A stretch of 64,000 nucleotides of DNA from Erodium maritimum. Its lineage: Eukaryota; Streptophyta; Magnoliopsida; Geraniales; Geraniaceae. The stretch covers positions 132,029,203 through 132,093,202 of the forward strand of contig OY997588.1 in the NCBI GenBank assembly GCA_963921825.1, read 5' to 3'. Below the pieces are notes generated by a model. That model worked only from the letters and a program-made list of their open reading frames with translations, ran no database searches and had not been told where the DNA came from. Shown here in pieces: positions 21,799 through 33,223 of the stretch. The stretch's first letter is position 1, and each line of letters opens with the position of its first letter. The position numbers and the translations under genes were made by a program.

Positions 21799-22950
21799 TT
21801 TTTTTTGAAATAAAGCTTCATTAAAACCTTAATAACCCTTACACAAAGAACCATACAAGCGTTGCATCCGCCAATCATTCTCGAAAATCCGAAAAACAAC
21901 CAGCGTGATGATAGCTCTCAAACAGGGCGACGCAGCGCCTAGAAACCAACTACTAGATCGGTATATCATATCGACGTTCCAGAAAGAACCGCCGATAGAA
22001 ATATCCGACCAGTCACGCCGCCAAAGACGACCACCACATCTACCGAATATCCGAGATTCCGGTAGACGGGACTTACAACTAAACAAACAAAAAGATAAAC
22101 AACTACGACGATCTAGAGAAACTCGCGGTCGGCCTTTGATGATAGGGACTGATTTCGGAAACGAGAGTGGGAGCTGGACGGCTCGGACGGTGACAGATCT
22201 GTTCCGCTTGAGGCATGGGCACGGGACTGGCCGGGAGAGCTCGAAATGCAGGAACACAACGCTCGAACTGCGGAGCTCCGGCGAACGATGGGAGCAGATC
22301 TGCATGTCTGGCCGAAAGAGGAACGGGGCAAAGAGGCTCAACCGGGGTAGGTCGGGTCGTCGTGGTTGGGACAAAAAACCAGATCTGCTCGGCTTGAGAG
22401 CTGAGCCGACAGATCTGAACGGGGGGTTGCGGCCGACCTCCGACGACCGGAGAAGTGGCCGGGAAGGAGCTGTGGACGGAGTTGTCGGACCCATACAGTA
22501 GATCTGGCCGGCCCGGAGCTGCGAACGAACGGAGGAGAGGCCCGTGAGGTGGAAAACGACGGAGGAGCTTGGCCGGTGGAGGAGCTCAGGCATGAGGGCG
22601 GCCGGATCTAGCGTCAAAACCGTGACGGAGGAGGGGCCAGGAGGGGGGCAGCGCCGGTGGGCCAGATCTCCGGATCTGGGCTTGGTGGACGGTCGGAGTT
22701 GTCGGAGGAGGGCGGCCGGAGTAAAGGGACGACGGCTAACGGATGGAGAAGATGGGAGGAAACTGACAAAGAGCATGTCGACAAGAAGCTGAGGGGGGGA
22801 GGGAAGAGGAGAGAGGCCGCCGGCTTCCATGGCTAAAGCCATGGCCGCCGCCGGCGGCTCAACGAAAACGAAGAACAGTAGAAGCACAGTAGGTTTTTTT
22901 TTCAGAGAGAGAGAGTCGCACGCGGTTTTGGGTAAAGTTGCTTACATGTA
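21799..22950 (-). mobile_element. A-tailed retroposon with GC-rich 5' part, minus strand
   Basis: On the minus strand it ends with AATGAAGCTTTATTTC followed by an A-run (T-run at 21799-21808 on plus), a LINE-type 3' end. Its body is GC-rich, with many AGATCTG motifs and GCCGCCGGCGGCGG near the 5' end (about 22840). One minus-strand frame is open for 352 codons (22887-21829), rich in Ser, Pro, Arg and Leu, with no recognisable domain; base composition may explain it. No reverse transcriptase is seen, so I infer movement by a LINE. It sits inside an older repeat. Confidence 0.6.
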
Positions 22951-22962
22951 AGTAAACGATCA

Positions 22963-23395
22963 GAAAAAAGAGGACCTCAACCAACTGAAATAGACTTATT
23001 CAAAGAAAAAAAATAGTGGTTAACATCCTAATCTGTTCTTCCTTGATTTCTTTAACTCTAGTGGTTTGACATTCTAATCTTTGCTTCCTTGATTTCTTGA
23101 ACTTCAATTAGATTTCTCATCTCATGATACTTGTTTTTGTCGATTGTAGTTTTTACGTGAATCAATAGTTATGTATCTTAGGTGGTAGCATGTATATAAT
23201 TTCATTTTGTTTAGACTATAATCAACTTTTAACTTTTTGTCCTTTGTTTTCCCATTCGGAGATGTGGAAGTGACATCCACGTCCCCTGGTTTTAACGAGA
23301 ATACTAATGATACCTCCATTCTCTATGGTTCGGCCGGTATTTAGTCGTTTATGACATATATATATATAGAAAGGAAAACATATATAAATAATCCA
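22963..23395. other. Rest of the interrupted repeat and AT-rich DNA
   Basis: 22963-23015 matches 25478-25533 (GAGGACCTCAACCAACTG against CAGGAGCTCAACAAACTG). 23020-23105 holds a ~46-bp imperfect tandem duplication around TTCCTTGATTTCTT. A TATATATATATA run lies near 23356. Nothing coding. Confidence 0.45.
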
Positions 23396-24770
23396 ATTTT
23401 TTTAAAAAAAAACAAGGGCAAGAGAGGAACCCTCATACAACAAGAGAAGGTCAACAAGGGCCCCTCAAAACCAAACAGAAATCGGGCTCATACCGAGAAT
23501 TCTAAACAAGAAGAAAACCATAGTTCAATCCAACAAAAGGGAACAGAACAGACCAAGCATTCCACCAAGGAACCTTTAAACAACCAAACAACAATCAACC
23601 AACAGACAAGAGCATCTAAACAGTGGGATCTCAACAACCCTGTAGGGAAATGAACAGAACAGGTACAAACCACAACAAGACTCAAATAATAACACACATG
23701 ACCAAACAAAAAAAAACAAAAAAGGAACCCCCTTGTACAAACCAGACGAGTGCCCGAAATACCCAACAGCAAGCCACACACACCACTACAATTAGTACAA
23801 AGCCAACAACAAACGACCTAAAACTCGGCTGACCAAAAAACTCACCGGATTCCCAAGAAAACGGCACGCCAGTGGCCATCACCACAAACGGAAGAGTTAA
23901 ACCTCAAACCTCCGACCCATTCAGTTCATCAACACAACCAAACAAAGTTAAACTCTCATTGTCGGCCAACACAAAGCCTACGAGCCTCCGGCAGCACTGA
24001 GGCCGGAGGAGAAGGGAACGACCAGATCGAAAATGAGGAGAAGGGAAGACACGAGTGAGAGGCCATACCTGAAGCAGAGACACCGACGAACTCCCCAGCC
24101 ACGTGAACGAACCCGAATGGCAAGAATCCTCACCGTAGAAGGAAAAGAAACTTTTCGCACTTCCGATTCAGGTAGGAGATGAAGAACATAGTAGCGAGGA
24201 GTGACTGCATCAACGCCAAAGTACCAACCACCACAGCAAAAGGGAGTTGACTAAAACTGCTAAACTCCTCACCAAAGAAGAAAATCATCCCACGGTCAAT
24301 TTTATACAATCCTCACACCCGCCTAAATTCCGGCCAGCCAACCTCGACAACGGAACCCTAAACTGAGGAAAAGAGGGCGTGAGAGGTTGTGAGGACAGAG
24401 TCGGGACAGATCTGGAATCGACCAAACGCGAGACTAAACCAGATCTGTCAGAAGCTCAGAGAGGAAGGGGCAAGGGAGAAGGAGGGAGAGGGGTGCGGGC
24501 ACGGCAACGAAACCCCAAATCAGAAAGTGAGGTGAAGAAGGTGGGCCTCCCACCACCAGATCTGCTTGAAGACGCCACCAGTGAAGCCCAAAACGAAAGG
24601 GGGAGGAAGAAATCGACGAGGAAAAGCAAGGAAACATGAGGGTGGAGGAAAGAAAACGGTGAAGAGTTCACCACCGGCGACATCCATGGTCGGAGACCTT
24701 GGCGTCACCATTGGTGGAGAAGGGAGCCAAAAGGGGATGGCTAGGGTTAGGAAAAGTAGAGAGTATTAAG
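23396..24770 (-). mobile_element. Second A-tailed retroposon-like element, minus strand
   Basis: The plan resembles 21799-22950: A/T-run at the left (23397-23413), an A- and C-rich left half on the plus strand, and a GC-rich right half with CAGATCTG-type motifs (24409, 24440, 24556). The minus-strand 5' end begins near CTAACCCTAGCCATCCCC. Short open frames on both strands have no known domain. Target duplications are not clear. Confidence 0.45.
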
Positions 24771-24799
24771 AGGAAAGGAGCTCGTGTTAAACTAAGATC

Positions 24800-25332
24800 A
24801 TGATGTAGTCGTTTATTATATTGTTTGATGGTCGTGTATTGATGCATTTAAAAGAAAGTTTGACTCATAATCATCCCCACTCATCACTTATCATGCATAA
24901 AAGATATGAAGTCAAATCATAAATGTTGATTAAAAATTAGTATTATATGACTCACATTGAGAATATTACATAGATGATGGCACGAGTATCTCTCAATAGC
25001 ATAAATCCCATGACCTTGAAGTCGCCATAGATTTCTTCACAATTGCATTTATGTCTTAACGTAAATCATCATTGTCTTTAACCGGACAATAATAAAGGTT
25101 GTCGTTGGATATAGAATCATATATGTGAATAATGTAAGTGATTACTGGTGGAACTGCCCCTTATGAAGCAGGCATGAGTTAGATTTCGTCGGTCCCTTAA
25201 TGAATAAGACTGAATAAACATAGGGTAGGATAACGGTAAACTTCCTCCCACTTGTTTCTGCAGCCCCACACCTCTAGAACCTGATGCTCCTGTTTTTTTT
25301 TGGTGTGTCATGTGTCATGATCAACCATTCTG
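24800..25332. repeat. Fragment of a copia-like LTR family
   Basis: The block CACGAGTATCTCTCAATAG, followed by CCCATGACCTTGAAGTCGCC and AATAAAGGTTGT, matches the same succession in the copia-like LTR at 57316-59060. No protein is encoded. It is an old, broken fossil. Confidence 0.35.
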
Positions 25333-25533
25333 TAATACCAAATATAAGCTGAAAATGCAAAGTGATGGAAGATAGTTTACTCAAGAAAGTATTAAAATCC
25401 CAATAATTATAATAGGAGGTTTTAAACTTTATTTATTGAAATAAAAGGCAAAACGGAATTTTAGACAAAAGATCACAAAAAAACAGGAGCTCAACAAACT
25501 GAGCTAGACTTACTCATAGGGGAAAAATAAAAG
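25333..25533. repeat. Second copy of the dispersed repeat seen at 21640 and 22963
   Basis: This is the uninterrupted form. It shows that the AAAACGGAATT block and the GAGCTCAACAAACTG block are neighbours when the retroposon is absent. Confidence 0.5.
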
Positions 25534-25540
25534 ATGCTAA

Positions 25541-26558
25541 GAGCATCCACATTAGTGGGCTAGTATGGGGAGCATGATTTTCAGAAATGTTGATTGGCTA
25601 ATTAATTAAGTTTTTAACTGAATTTGTTAACGTTAATTTTAAACCAACAAGTACTAAATAAAATAAAAATTCATAAATGAAAATAAAATTTCATTAATAA
25701 AAAAATTAAAAAATGCATAACTTAAAAAAAAGACATAAAAACTATTAAAAAAAATACTTATACAAAAAATATATATAATTAGGCATCCCCTATGATTTGG
25801 TCAATTTGTTTGTGAAGTTTTCGAATTTGAGCGATCCATACCTGTAACATTTCCTAATTATGCTCCATTTGTTCCGGGGTATAATCGGACGTGTCCATAG
25901 CCTTCATATATTTCACTTCCTGCATATATTTATCAATTTTCTCGTCAAGAGCCACGGTAAGCTTCGCCTTCTCACACCTCCCCTTATCCATTTTGGCGAG
26001 ATACGATGTTGTCGTCAAGAGCCACGGTAAGCTTCACCTTCTCATATCTTGTTCCGGCGGTTGAGTGGAATCGTCGTCAGACATTATCGATCGATTTTGC
26101 AAAGACGAAATGAATTTGAGAGAGTGAGGTTTTTTTTATAAGCTTGAGAGAGTGAGGTTTGAAAGAATTTACAAGTTTGTGATGTGGAATTTGTAAAATG
26201 GGGTGAGGGGTATTTGTGGTTGAAGAAGTGTTTTTTAATTTTATTTTTGATTTATTTAAAAAAGAAAGGGTTGTAACCGTTGCTGACCGGTGGCAACAAT
26301 AATTTTTTTTTTCTGGCTTGGACAGGTGGCAGCTTCCCAGTGGACGAGAGAGAGGCAGAGGGGCAGCGAAGCGCGTGGCTGAATTTGCCCTCGCGTCCTT
26401 GCCCCCCGAACCCTCCCACTCCCTCTCCTCCCTCGCGCCCCGCACGCCCCCCTCCCCACACCGGCCGAACCCCGAACCCCGGATCCTTTCCGTTGCTGCT
26501 CACCCCCCCCCCCCACCCCCACCCCCTCGCGCGCACCCCTCGGTTGATGTGGATGATC
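25541..26558. mobile_element. PIF/Harbinger-like DNA transposon derivative
   Basis: Terminal inverted repeats GAGCATCCACATTAG at the left and (reverse complement) GATCATCCACATCAA at the right are flanked by a 3-bp TAA duplication at 25538-25540 and 26559-26561, as expected for PIF/Harbinger. On the minus strand an ORF-like stretch starts at 26083 (MSDDDSTQPPEQ) and is broken by stops (for example after PEQDMRR). Its later part reads KYMQEVKYMKAMDTSDYTPE. The exact family is not certain. It contains a ~63-bp tandem duplication (25948-25983 and 26011-26046, CGTCAAGAGCCACGGTAAGC) and a C-rich run at about 26502-26526. No transposase domain is left. Confidence 0.72.
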
Positions 26559-26564
26559 TAAGTA

Positions 26565-26771
26565 CAGTGGCGAGCCACATGGCCCCGGGGGGCACGTGCC
26601 CCCTCAAAAAAAATTGAAATTATTTTACATTGTTTCGATTATTTTTTCGAAAATACCCCTTAATTCCTTTTAATTTCATCGTTGTGTCACCCCTCAAATT
26701 TTTTTACAATCACATATTATTACTGAAAATTTTTGGTGTTCCCCTCACTCAAAATGCTAGCTCCGCCACTA
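26565..26771. mobile_element. hAT-like MITE, copy 1
   Basis: 207 bp with termini CAGTGGCGAGCC and GCTCCGCCACTA. The flanks TCTAAGTA and GCTACGTA match at 6 of 8 positions, as a decayed 8-bp target duplication. It is a relative of 28199-28411 and lies directly beside the Harbinger terminus. Confidence 0.7.
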
Positions 26772-26779
26772 GCTACGTA

Positions 26780-28190
26780 CAATGGAAGAAACAAAACAAA
26801 GTTAACAAAAAAACCCACCAGGCCTGTATAGATTTCGAACTGTTTTGAAGGCCGTGGTTAATTGCTCAGGCTACACTTTGAATCTGCGGTTAATCTACTG
26901 ATAGACACCCTTGATCAAGAAAGTAAGAAACGTGAAACATGTGAAAGCTATATTAGTCGGAGTAGGAATGTATGAGAGGCTGTAAAAGAGGCATTAAAAA
27001 GCTTGGTTTAATTTCGTTCACTCATTCTAGTCTAGTACTATTGGGTTGTTGTGGTGGGGTCTTCGATCTTGATTAGTTTACTAGGTCCTTCATTAATACC
27101 ATATTAGTCAATTCGACCCCACAATCCACTACACTTACACGCAATAAAACCATCATAATGTGGTTCACATGCATTTCACGTGTGTGCATGCATGTACTAA
27201 TTCAATTCAAACAACAAAAATATAATAGTCTCTTACTCTTAGGGTTAAGATATTAATACCGTTTGATTATAATCCTGTCCAAAGATCTATAAGTTTAATT
27301 GTTGGATGAACAACTCTTGTGGGATGGAAAGTAGAGTCGTTTTTGTCAACTTCAGAGCTAATAATTGAAGTAAAAAAATCGTAATTTATTGTAGTTGGTA
27401 TAACTACAAAATTAGCTAATAACCTGGACCCCTAAATTTAAAAATTAATTAATTTACTCAACCTCATTCACGTGCAAATTTATGTTGACGTGTACATATG
27501 GTCGGGGACATATCGGGTCTCATTGGTCATTTTGATATCCATGTTCCAAAAGAGGCGGAGTCAATTTCTTCTCCGTAAAGGAAGGGATGATGTTGAAGTG
27601 CATCATCAATGATTGACTAATGGCAAAATGACGAAAAAGGGCAATAAATATGACATGCATGCATGCACGCATGCCGCGCCGTCCCCCATCAATAATATGG
27701 GCCTTAACCTAACTTCTCCGCGCATGACTCATCCAAGATACATAGAGTTGTAAATGTTTTCAAGTAAATAGTTTTGACAGCAAAGAATCTACTCTCGTAC
27801 ATAGGTGCAGCTGTTACTAATTCTCTTATGTGTCATTTATGAAGTCAAGTTGGAAGTTAATTTTTTTTTTTTTGATCAGCAAAAATAACGATATTATTGA
27901 AACGTACAAAGCGGGGATTGGGCAAGAGCCATCATACAAAACCAGAGAAATATCTTAAATCATGTTTGGGTGAATTAAAGGGTTTTCATGATTATTGTTT
28001 TCTTAATTTATAGATATCTTAAATCATGTTAGGGTGAATTAAGTATCTTGTATTTGGTATCAGAGCATGATAAACGTATGTATAACCCACTGGGATGTAT
28101 TTCAAACTCTCCGAGTACAACAAGTTTGTCATCCATGGAGTCCTCCACTATGGACCTCAATTGCCAATTTTCCATTAACAATTTAAGTTA
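26780..28190. other. Gene-free stretch
   Basis: AT-rich with no credible coding sequence. An alternating purine/pyrimidine run with CATGCATG lies at 27654-27676. At 27865-27960 a T-run followed by GATCAGC...AACGATATTATTGAAACG looks like a short minus-strand LINE or retroposon 3' end. The rest is unassigned. Confidence 0.45.
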
Positions 28191-28198
28191 TGTACGCG

Positions 28199-28411
28199 CA
28201 GTGGCGGAGCTAGCTTTTTCAGTGAGAGGGGCACCGAAATATTTCAATATCAATACGTGACTGTAAAAAACATTGAGGAGGGTACAACTACGAAATTAAA
28301 AGGAATTAAGGGGTGTTTTTGAAAATTAATCGAAAAAGATAGAAGAATTTTTCAAAAACAAAAGTGAGGGGGGGCACGTGCCCCCCTAGGCACCATATGG
28401 CTCCGCCGCTA
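28199..28411. mobile_element. hAT-like MITE, copy 2
   Basis: 213 bp, termini CAGTGGCGGAGC and GGCTCCGCCGCTA, flanks TGTACGCG and TGTATACG (6 of 8 match). In the interior, GAATTAAGGGGTGTTTTTGA and the GGGGGGCACGTGCCCCCC palindrome correspond, in reversed orientation, to parts of copy 1. Confidence 0.72.
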
Positions 28412-28419
28412 TGTATACG

Positions 28420-29535
28420 TAATACGTACCTCGATGTTGTGTCGTTATTCTACTTTAATTTTCTAATTGTACTGAATAAGTCTTCGTTTATTCGGGAGTG
28501 TTATCCCCAAGACAAAGGACAACGAGTTTGCAGAATTCCTCTCAATAATGAATCTCGGTCTTCTTTTGGATGATGTGTTAGGTCACTTATACTGATGCGT
28601 TTCATTTCAATATAAGCTATCATTTACGTCAAAAACAATATTCATTTTGTTCATAAAATAAAGGGCATGGTTATAAAAATTAATACAAATAGTAAGTATA
28701 ATGATGTCTTTTCTAGTAAAGGGGCCACACATAATAAAAAGATTATGCAACCACCAACAGAAGTTCAGAATTTGCTTAGAAGATATTGTTTGTTAGTGAG
28801 TGAATGTGAGGACAAATTTGCAGAAATTTAGAATCGCGTGAAGTGGTATCCAATGACATCTTAAAGTGAATCAAGTTATTCAAGTTGGAGATCAACCACC
28901 CCGGATTTGTTTTGGACAAATCTTATCTTTGATAAAAGGAAGGAATCAAGCCACGTAGGATGCTACCGTGGCGTGCCTCTCCTCACGTTATTCTACAATT
29001 CTCGTCCGGACCCTCGACTTCTTCTTACCCCTTTCATCTTCTTCTTCCGTTTCTCTCTCTATTGGTGTTACGCGCATTAAATCCACAACAAATGCAATGC
29101 CTATCAATGTTGGAGGCTGAATGACGCTTCTTGGGTGTATAATAGGGAGCAACTACTTATTTTCCGAACCTTGCAGGCATTGCCCTTATCATCGAAATCT
29201 TCGATTGTGGTCCAGCTTCAGCTCATTTGAGGACCTAACTATTGGTGCTTTTTTTTTGTCTCTACTCATCCCTGTTGTATCGGTCGTCTGATTGTTTGCT
29301 TGCAAACAAAACCCAGAACGAGATTCGAATCGCATTGACTTGGGTTTGCGGAATCGAGATCATACCCAACAAAAAACCCAATCAGTGATCCTTTGTGTGG
29401 GTTGGTGTGGACGGTCTGGTCTCTCAAAAGGAGTGTTTCTCCCTTTAATTTCATGAATCTACCGCCTATTACCATCGACGTTACTTTGTTTGGGAAAAGA
29501 AATCCCGCACGTAGCTGATCCGTTTTATTTTTTGT
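28420..29535. other. Gene-free stretch
   Basis: No host gene recognised. Plus-strand frames near 29110-29230 are short and match nothing I know. Part of this may be the 3' portion of the Harbinger relic that follows. Confidence 0.4.
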
Positions 29536-30150
29536 TTACTCTGTATTGCAGATTTTGTGTTGTGCCTTTTTGATTGAAATGTATGGATTCTTCCTCCAAG
29601 TAGAACTTCTGGACGGACTCCAAATCAGTGCTCTCCACCATTCGCAAGTACTCGTCAATGGAATCGACGGGAGATCCATAGCATAGTTGACGAAGTGTTT
29701 CCATGCATTTCTGGTGTGGAGAGAATTTGACCTTCCCTCGAGCATCAGGGTGTTGACGAAAGTATGCATACCGCTAACTCAATGCATTCATGATTGGTAG
29801 GAAAATTGCCTTCGACATCCGGAAACGAAAGTGGAATTGAAGCTCGTTATACATCAGATTATGAGCGAAGTAGTCAGCCATCAACTTGTTTGTCCTTTCT
29901 CTCGCTTTCGATCTTTCCATTTCTATTTTGGTATCGTCAATGATTGTGGCCCATTGGCCTCCCCATCATCTACCATTTTATGTAGCTTTGTCGAAATTCG
30001 ATCTGTAATCCGCTTGGTAATTCTTTCTGCCATCTACTCCCTAACTGTGGCCAATTCTTGGGGAGTCATTTCAGCTAATTCCGCGTATTGTTGGGCGTGG
30101 ATCCTTCAAAAAAGAACATATTTCAAAGAAGATTGTGAGGAGAGGTAAAG
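29536..30150 (-). pseudogene. PIF/Harbinger transposase remnant
   Basis: On the minus strand the residues LMADYFAHNLMYNELQFHF, RFRMSKAIFLPIMNAL, then GKVKFSPHQKCMETL, YGSPVDSIDEYLRM and ESVQKFYLEEE follow the N-terminal part of plant Harbinger transposases (the MADYF..NP.Y and FRMS signature). It is closely similar in plan to the better kept piece at 63466-63819. The frame is broken by stops and at least one frame change, and the DDE core is missing. Terminal repeats are not identified. Confidence 0.7.
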
Positions 30151-30531
30151 AATTGTGGGGGAGAAGATGTGAAATTTCGGAGGGAAAAGTTTAATATATA
30201 GAGAAATTTAGGGCACCCAATTCAGTTGCCACGTGTCACCGCGCAATTGGACCGACGATTAACTGTTGGGACCAAATAAGCGCTACTTCATTATTGTGCG
30301 TCATTACAAAATCATGTAACAATCGTTGTTTTTTTTATCAGCGAAAGAAAATTTAAATTAAACCTCTTCAGAGGTAGAAAAGAAGTACATGGAAAGGCCT
30401 AGCTACAGACCAGTGAGTGAATCGAGCGATGGCATGTCAGCTCAGCCTCATCTGAGTCCCAACAAGGGGAGTGACCTGATACATGTAAGAGCATTCCTAT
30501 ACAAGGAACCTCGGCATCCCAACATGGGAGC

Positions 30532-33223
30532 TGTAAGAACCGCCCTCGGTCAACACCGGTCGAACCGATGAAATTTGGGAAAAGTTGACTTTCCGCCGGA
30601 AAAGTCAACCGATGACTCGGGGGTCATTCGGGAGCTTTACGGGATCCGAAAATCTTATCCGTCGTTACGGTTAGCTTAGTTGGGTCGTTTCCTTTCAAAT
30701 GAGAACTTTTGCGAAAAAAGTCAAATCTGGGTCAAACGGGGTCAAATTAGGGGCTTTATCGAATTAAATTAAATAGGCTGAAATAATTATGGGTAGAGGC
30801 GGACCTCACATAGACACATGTCCATTTGTCTTGGAGGAGAAGAAAGGGGTGGGAAAAGACTCAATTGCCCTCATTTTTAGGCCTAAGAGAGAAAAGGACT
30901 AAAGGGGCAAAAGGGACTTTCCCCTTTTAGGTTAAAGGCCACTTTTAAGCAATTTTCAGCTCATTTCTTCTTGTTGGCCGAAAATGGCTAGAGGAAGAGA
31001 GAAGTTGGAGCTTCCATTGAAGAGAGGAGAAGAAGAGAAGACAAATGTTTCTTCTAACTTGATTTCTACACCAAAATCCTCCTTTTCTTCAATATTCCTC
31101 ATCATTTACCCATTTCCTAAGGTGAGTCTTCACTTAAATCCCCTTTTGATGAAGTTTGGGTTGTAGGTTTGGTAGAAAATGCATGAACTAGACTTGGGTT
31201 TTATGGGTTTGAGGTTTGGATGGTTAAATGGGTGATTTGAGGAGAAAAAGTGGAGGTTTATGATGGAATTTAATTGGGTTTTGTTGATTTGATGAAAACC
31301 AATATTGGGTCGTGGAGTATTGAGGTTTTTGAGGCTGAAATTCGAGGTTTTGGAGCTTAACAATTGAGTTTTTGAGGTTTGGATTCGTGGGGACGAAGTT
31401 GAAGGAAGAAGAAGAAGGGAGCTGTCAGACCCATCATGGATCCGTGATGGGAACCGTGATGGAGCACGTCACGGCTCCGTGACGGAGGCCGTGACTGAGG
31501 CAGTGACGGCACACGTCACGGTTCCGTGACGGAGGCCGTGACTGAGGCAGTGACGGCACACGTCACGGTTCCGTGACGCCAACCGTGACGGTGCCCGTCA
31601 TGGTTCCGTGACCCGAACCGTGACGGAGCCCGTCAAGGCTCCGTGACCCACTTCGTGATGGATCAGAAATGGACTTTTCATGTCCATTTTGGTTATTTTC
31701 GAGTAATTAGGAAAGTTATCTTTAATCGAACGTATTGGGGTTTAGTTTGGGTGTTTTCTCTTTAAACTATCCTTGAATTATTATTAATTCTCGTATTACT
31801 TTGTGATCTTAGACGTTGTTCCCGATCACGGCGGAGGAGGCTACTAGACGACTCGTGGTTGCTCGTGTTGGATAGCGATTGAGGTAGGGAAAAGTAGCGA
31901 ATACCGGTTAATTTACGGAAAGTTATTAGAATACATATAGGATATGAATAACCGGAATGATTGTACAATCACATGTAGGATGTGAATAACTAGAGTAGTC
32001 GTTTAACATATAGAACCACTTGCGGGCCATGTCATGCCCGTAGGTGTGGGACTTGTTGTGCTGTAGAATCACATGTGGGCGAGGTCGTGCCCTTAGGATT
32101 GTGTGTTGGTTGCGCTTGTTTGTGATTAGTAGCTTGTAATGTTGATATGTGGTATGTTCCGTTGTTAAATTAAGGATCATGATATGTTATGAGAACTGGT
32201 GAATGTTAGTATGAATTATTGTCTTGTGATATGATCAGGTAAATGATAGACCGATGTTGTGTGTTCGGTAAGATAAGTCGGTATGATATGTTCGGTATGG
32301 TATGTGAGGTGTGATTTGTACCCCGTGCTACGGGAAGATATCCGACTGAAGATATGTCCGGTCCGGTATGTTTGGTATGAGTTTCACCCCGATGTTGTAT
32401 GTCCGGGAAGACATCTAGACGGATGCTGTGTTCCGGTATGATGTGTTTGTATGAGTTTCACCCCAATGATGTGTGTCCGGGAAGATATCTAGACCGATGC
32501 TGCGTTCCGGTATGATGTGTTTGTATGAGTTTCACCCCGATGCTGTGTGTCCGGGAAGATATCTAGACCGATGCTGTGTTCCGGTATGATATTTTGTATG
32601 AGCTTCACCCTGATGCTATATGTCCGGGAAGATATCTAGACCGATGTTGTGTTCCGGTACGATATGTTGAGCCGTGCGGTGCGACCTGGCGTATCATTGT
32701 ATACCTATCTCATGTCTGTATGACATCGGGTTGAGTAGCGTTCGTAATCGGTGTTGATGTAGATAGTTTCGTTGTATGTGTATCTTTGTCTTGGATATAG
32801 TGACGATAATGGTTTTCTCCTGTTTGTTTTCGTTTGTGTTGTTGTTTTACTAGTATGCCATATTTGAACGGGTATCGTTGTGACGGAGCGGAAGCTCATC
32901 CCCTTTACTACTTTTTCCTACTAAGCGAAAGCTCATCCCCTTCATTACTGTTTTTACAGGTTTTGAGCATGATTGGGTTTAGAGGATGGCTCGGAGCTTG
33001 GGAGCTTATCGAGAGTCCGGGTGTTGTTTGCTTAGTAGAGACGTACTCTCTTTCGTTGTATTAAACTTCGCTTTATTTTGGATTTCGAGCGTTTGACTCA
33101 TGTTACCGAATTTGTTGGTTTTGGAACTAATTTTGGAGATTTATTTCGTTTTAAAATTCCAATTATTATTATTATTTTAGTTCACGTCTCGAGTCCGGTC
33201 AAAACCGGATTTGGGGCGTGACA
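30532..33223 (+). mobile_element. Solo LTR of a chromovirus (Tekay/Del-like relative)
   Basis: 2692 bp from TGTAAGAACCGCCC to TTGGGGCGTGACA, flanked by a perfect 5-bp duplication GGAGC (30527-30531 and 33224-33228). No internal region is present, so it is a solo LTR left by LTR-LTR recombination. It shares termini and the order of blocks with the 1842 LTR but is a separate family. Its GC-rich cluster of CACGG/CCGTG palindromes is at about 31437-31665, and a tandem array lies at 32376-32665. Confidence 0.9.
32376..32665 (+). repeat. Four tandem ~73-bp units in the solo LTR
   Basis: Units start at about 32376, 32449, 32523 and 32596, each with GTATGAGTTTCACCCCGATG, a GTCCGGGAAGA block and ATATCTAGACC. 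A weaker related stretch precedes them (from about 32230). Confidence 0.75.

Noticed and set aside
22113-22792. Several overlapping open frames on the plus strand of the retroposon
   Set aside because: GC-rich DNA is open by chance; no domain and no splice or promoter support.
26280-26617. Proline-rich protein frame
   Set aside because: It lies in a C-rich part of a Harbinger derivative and runs over its border into a MITE.
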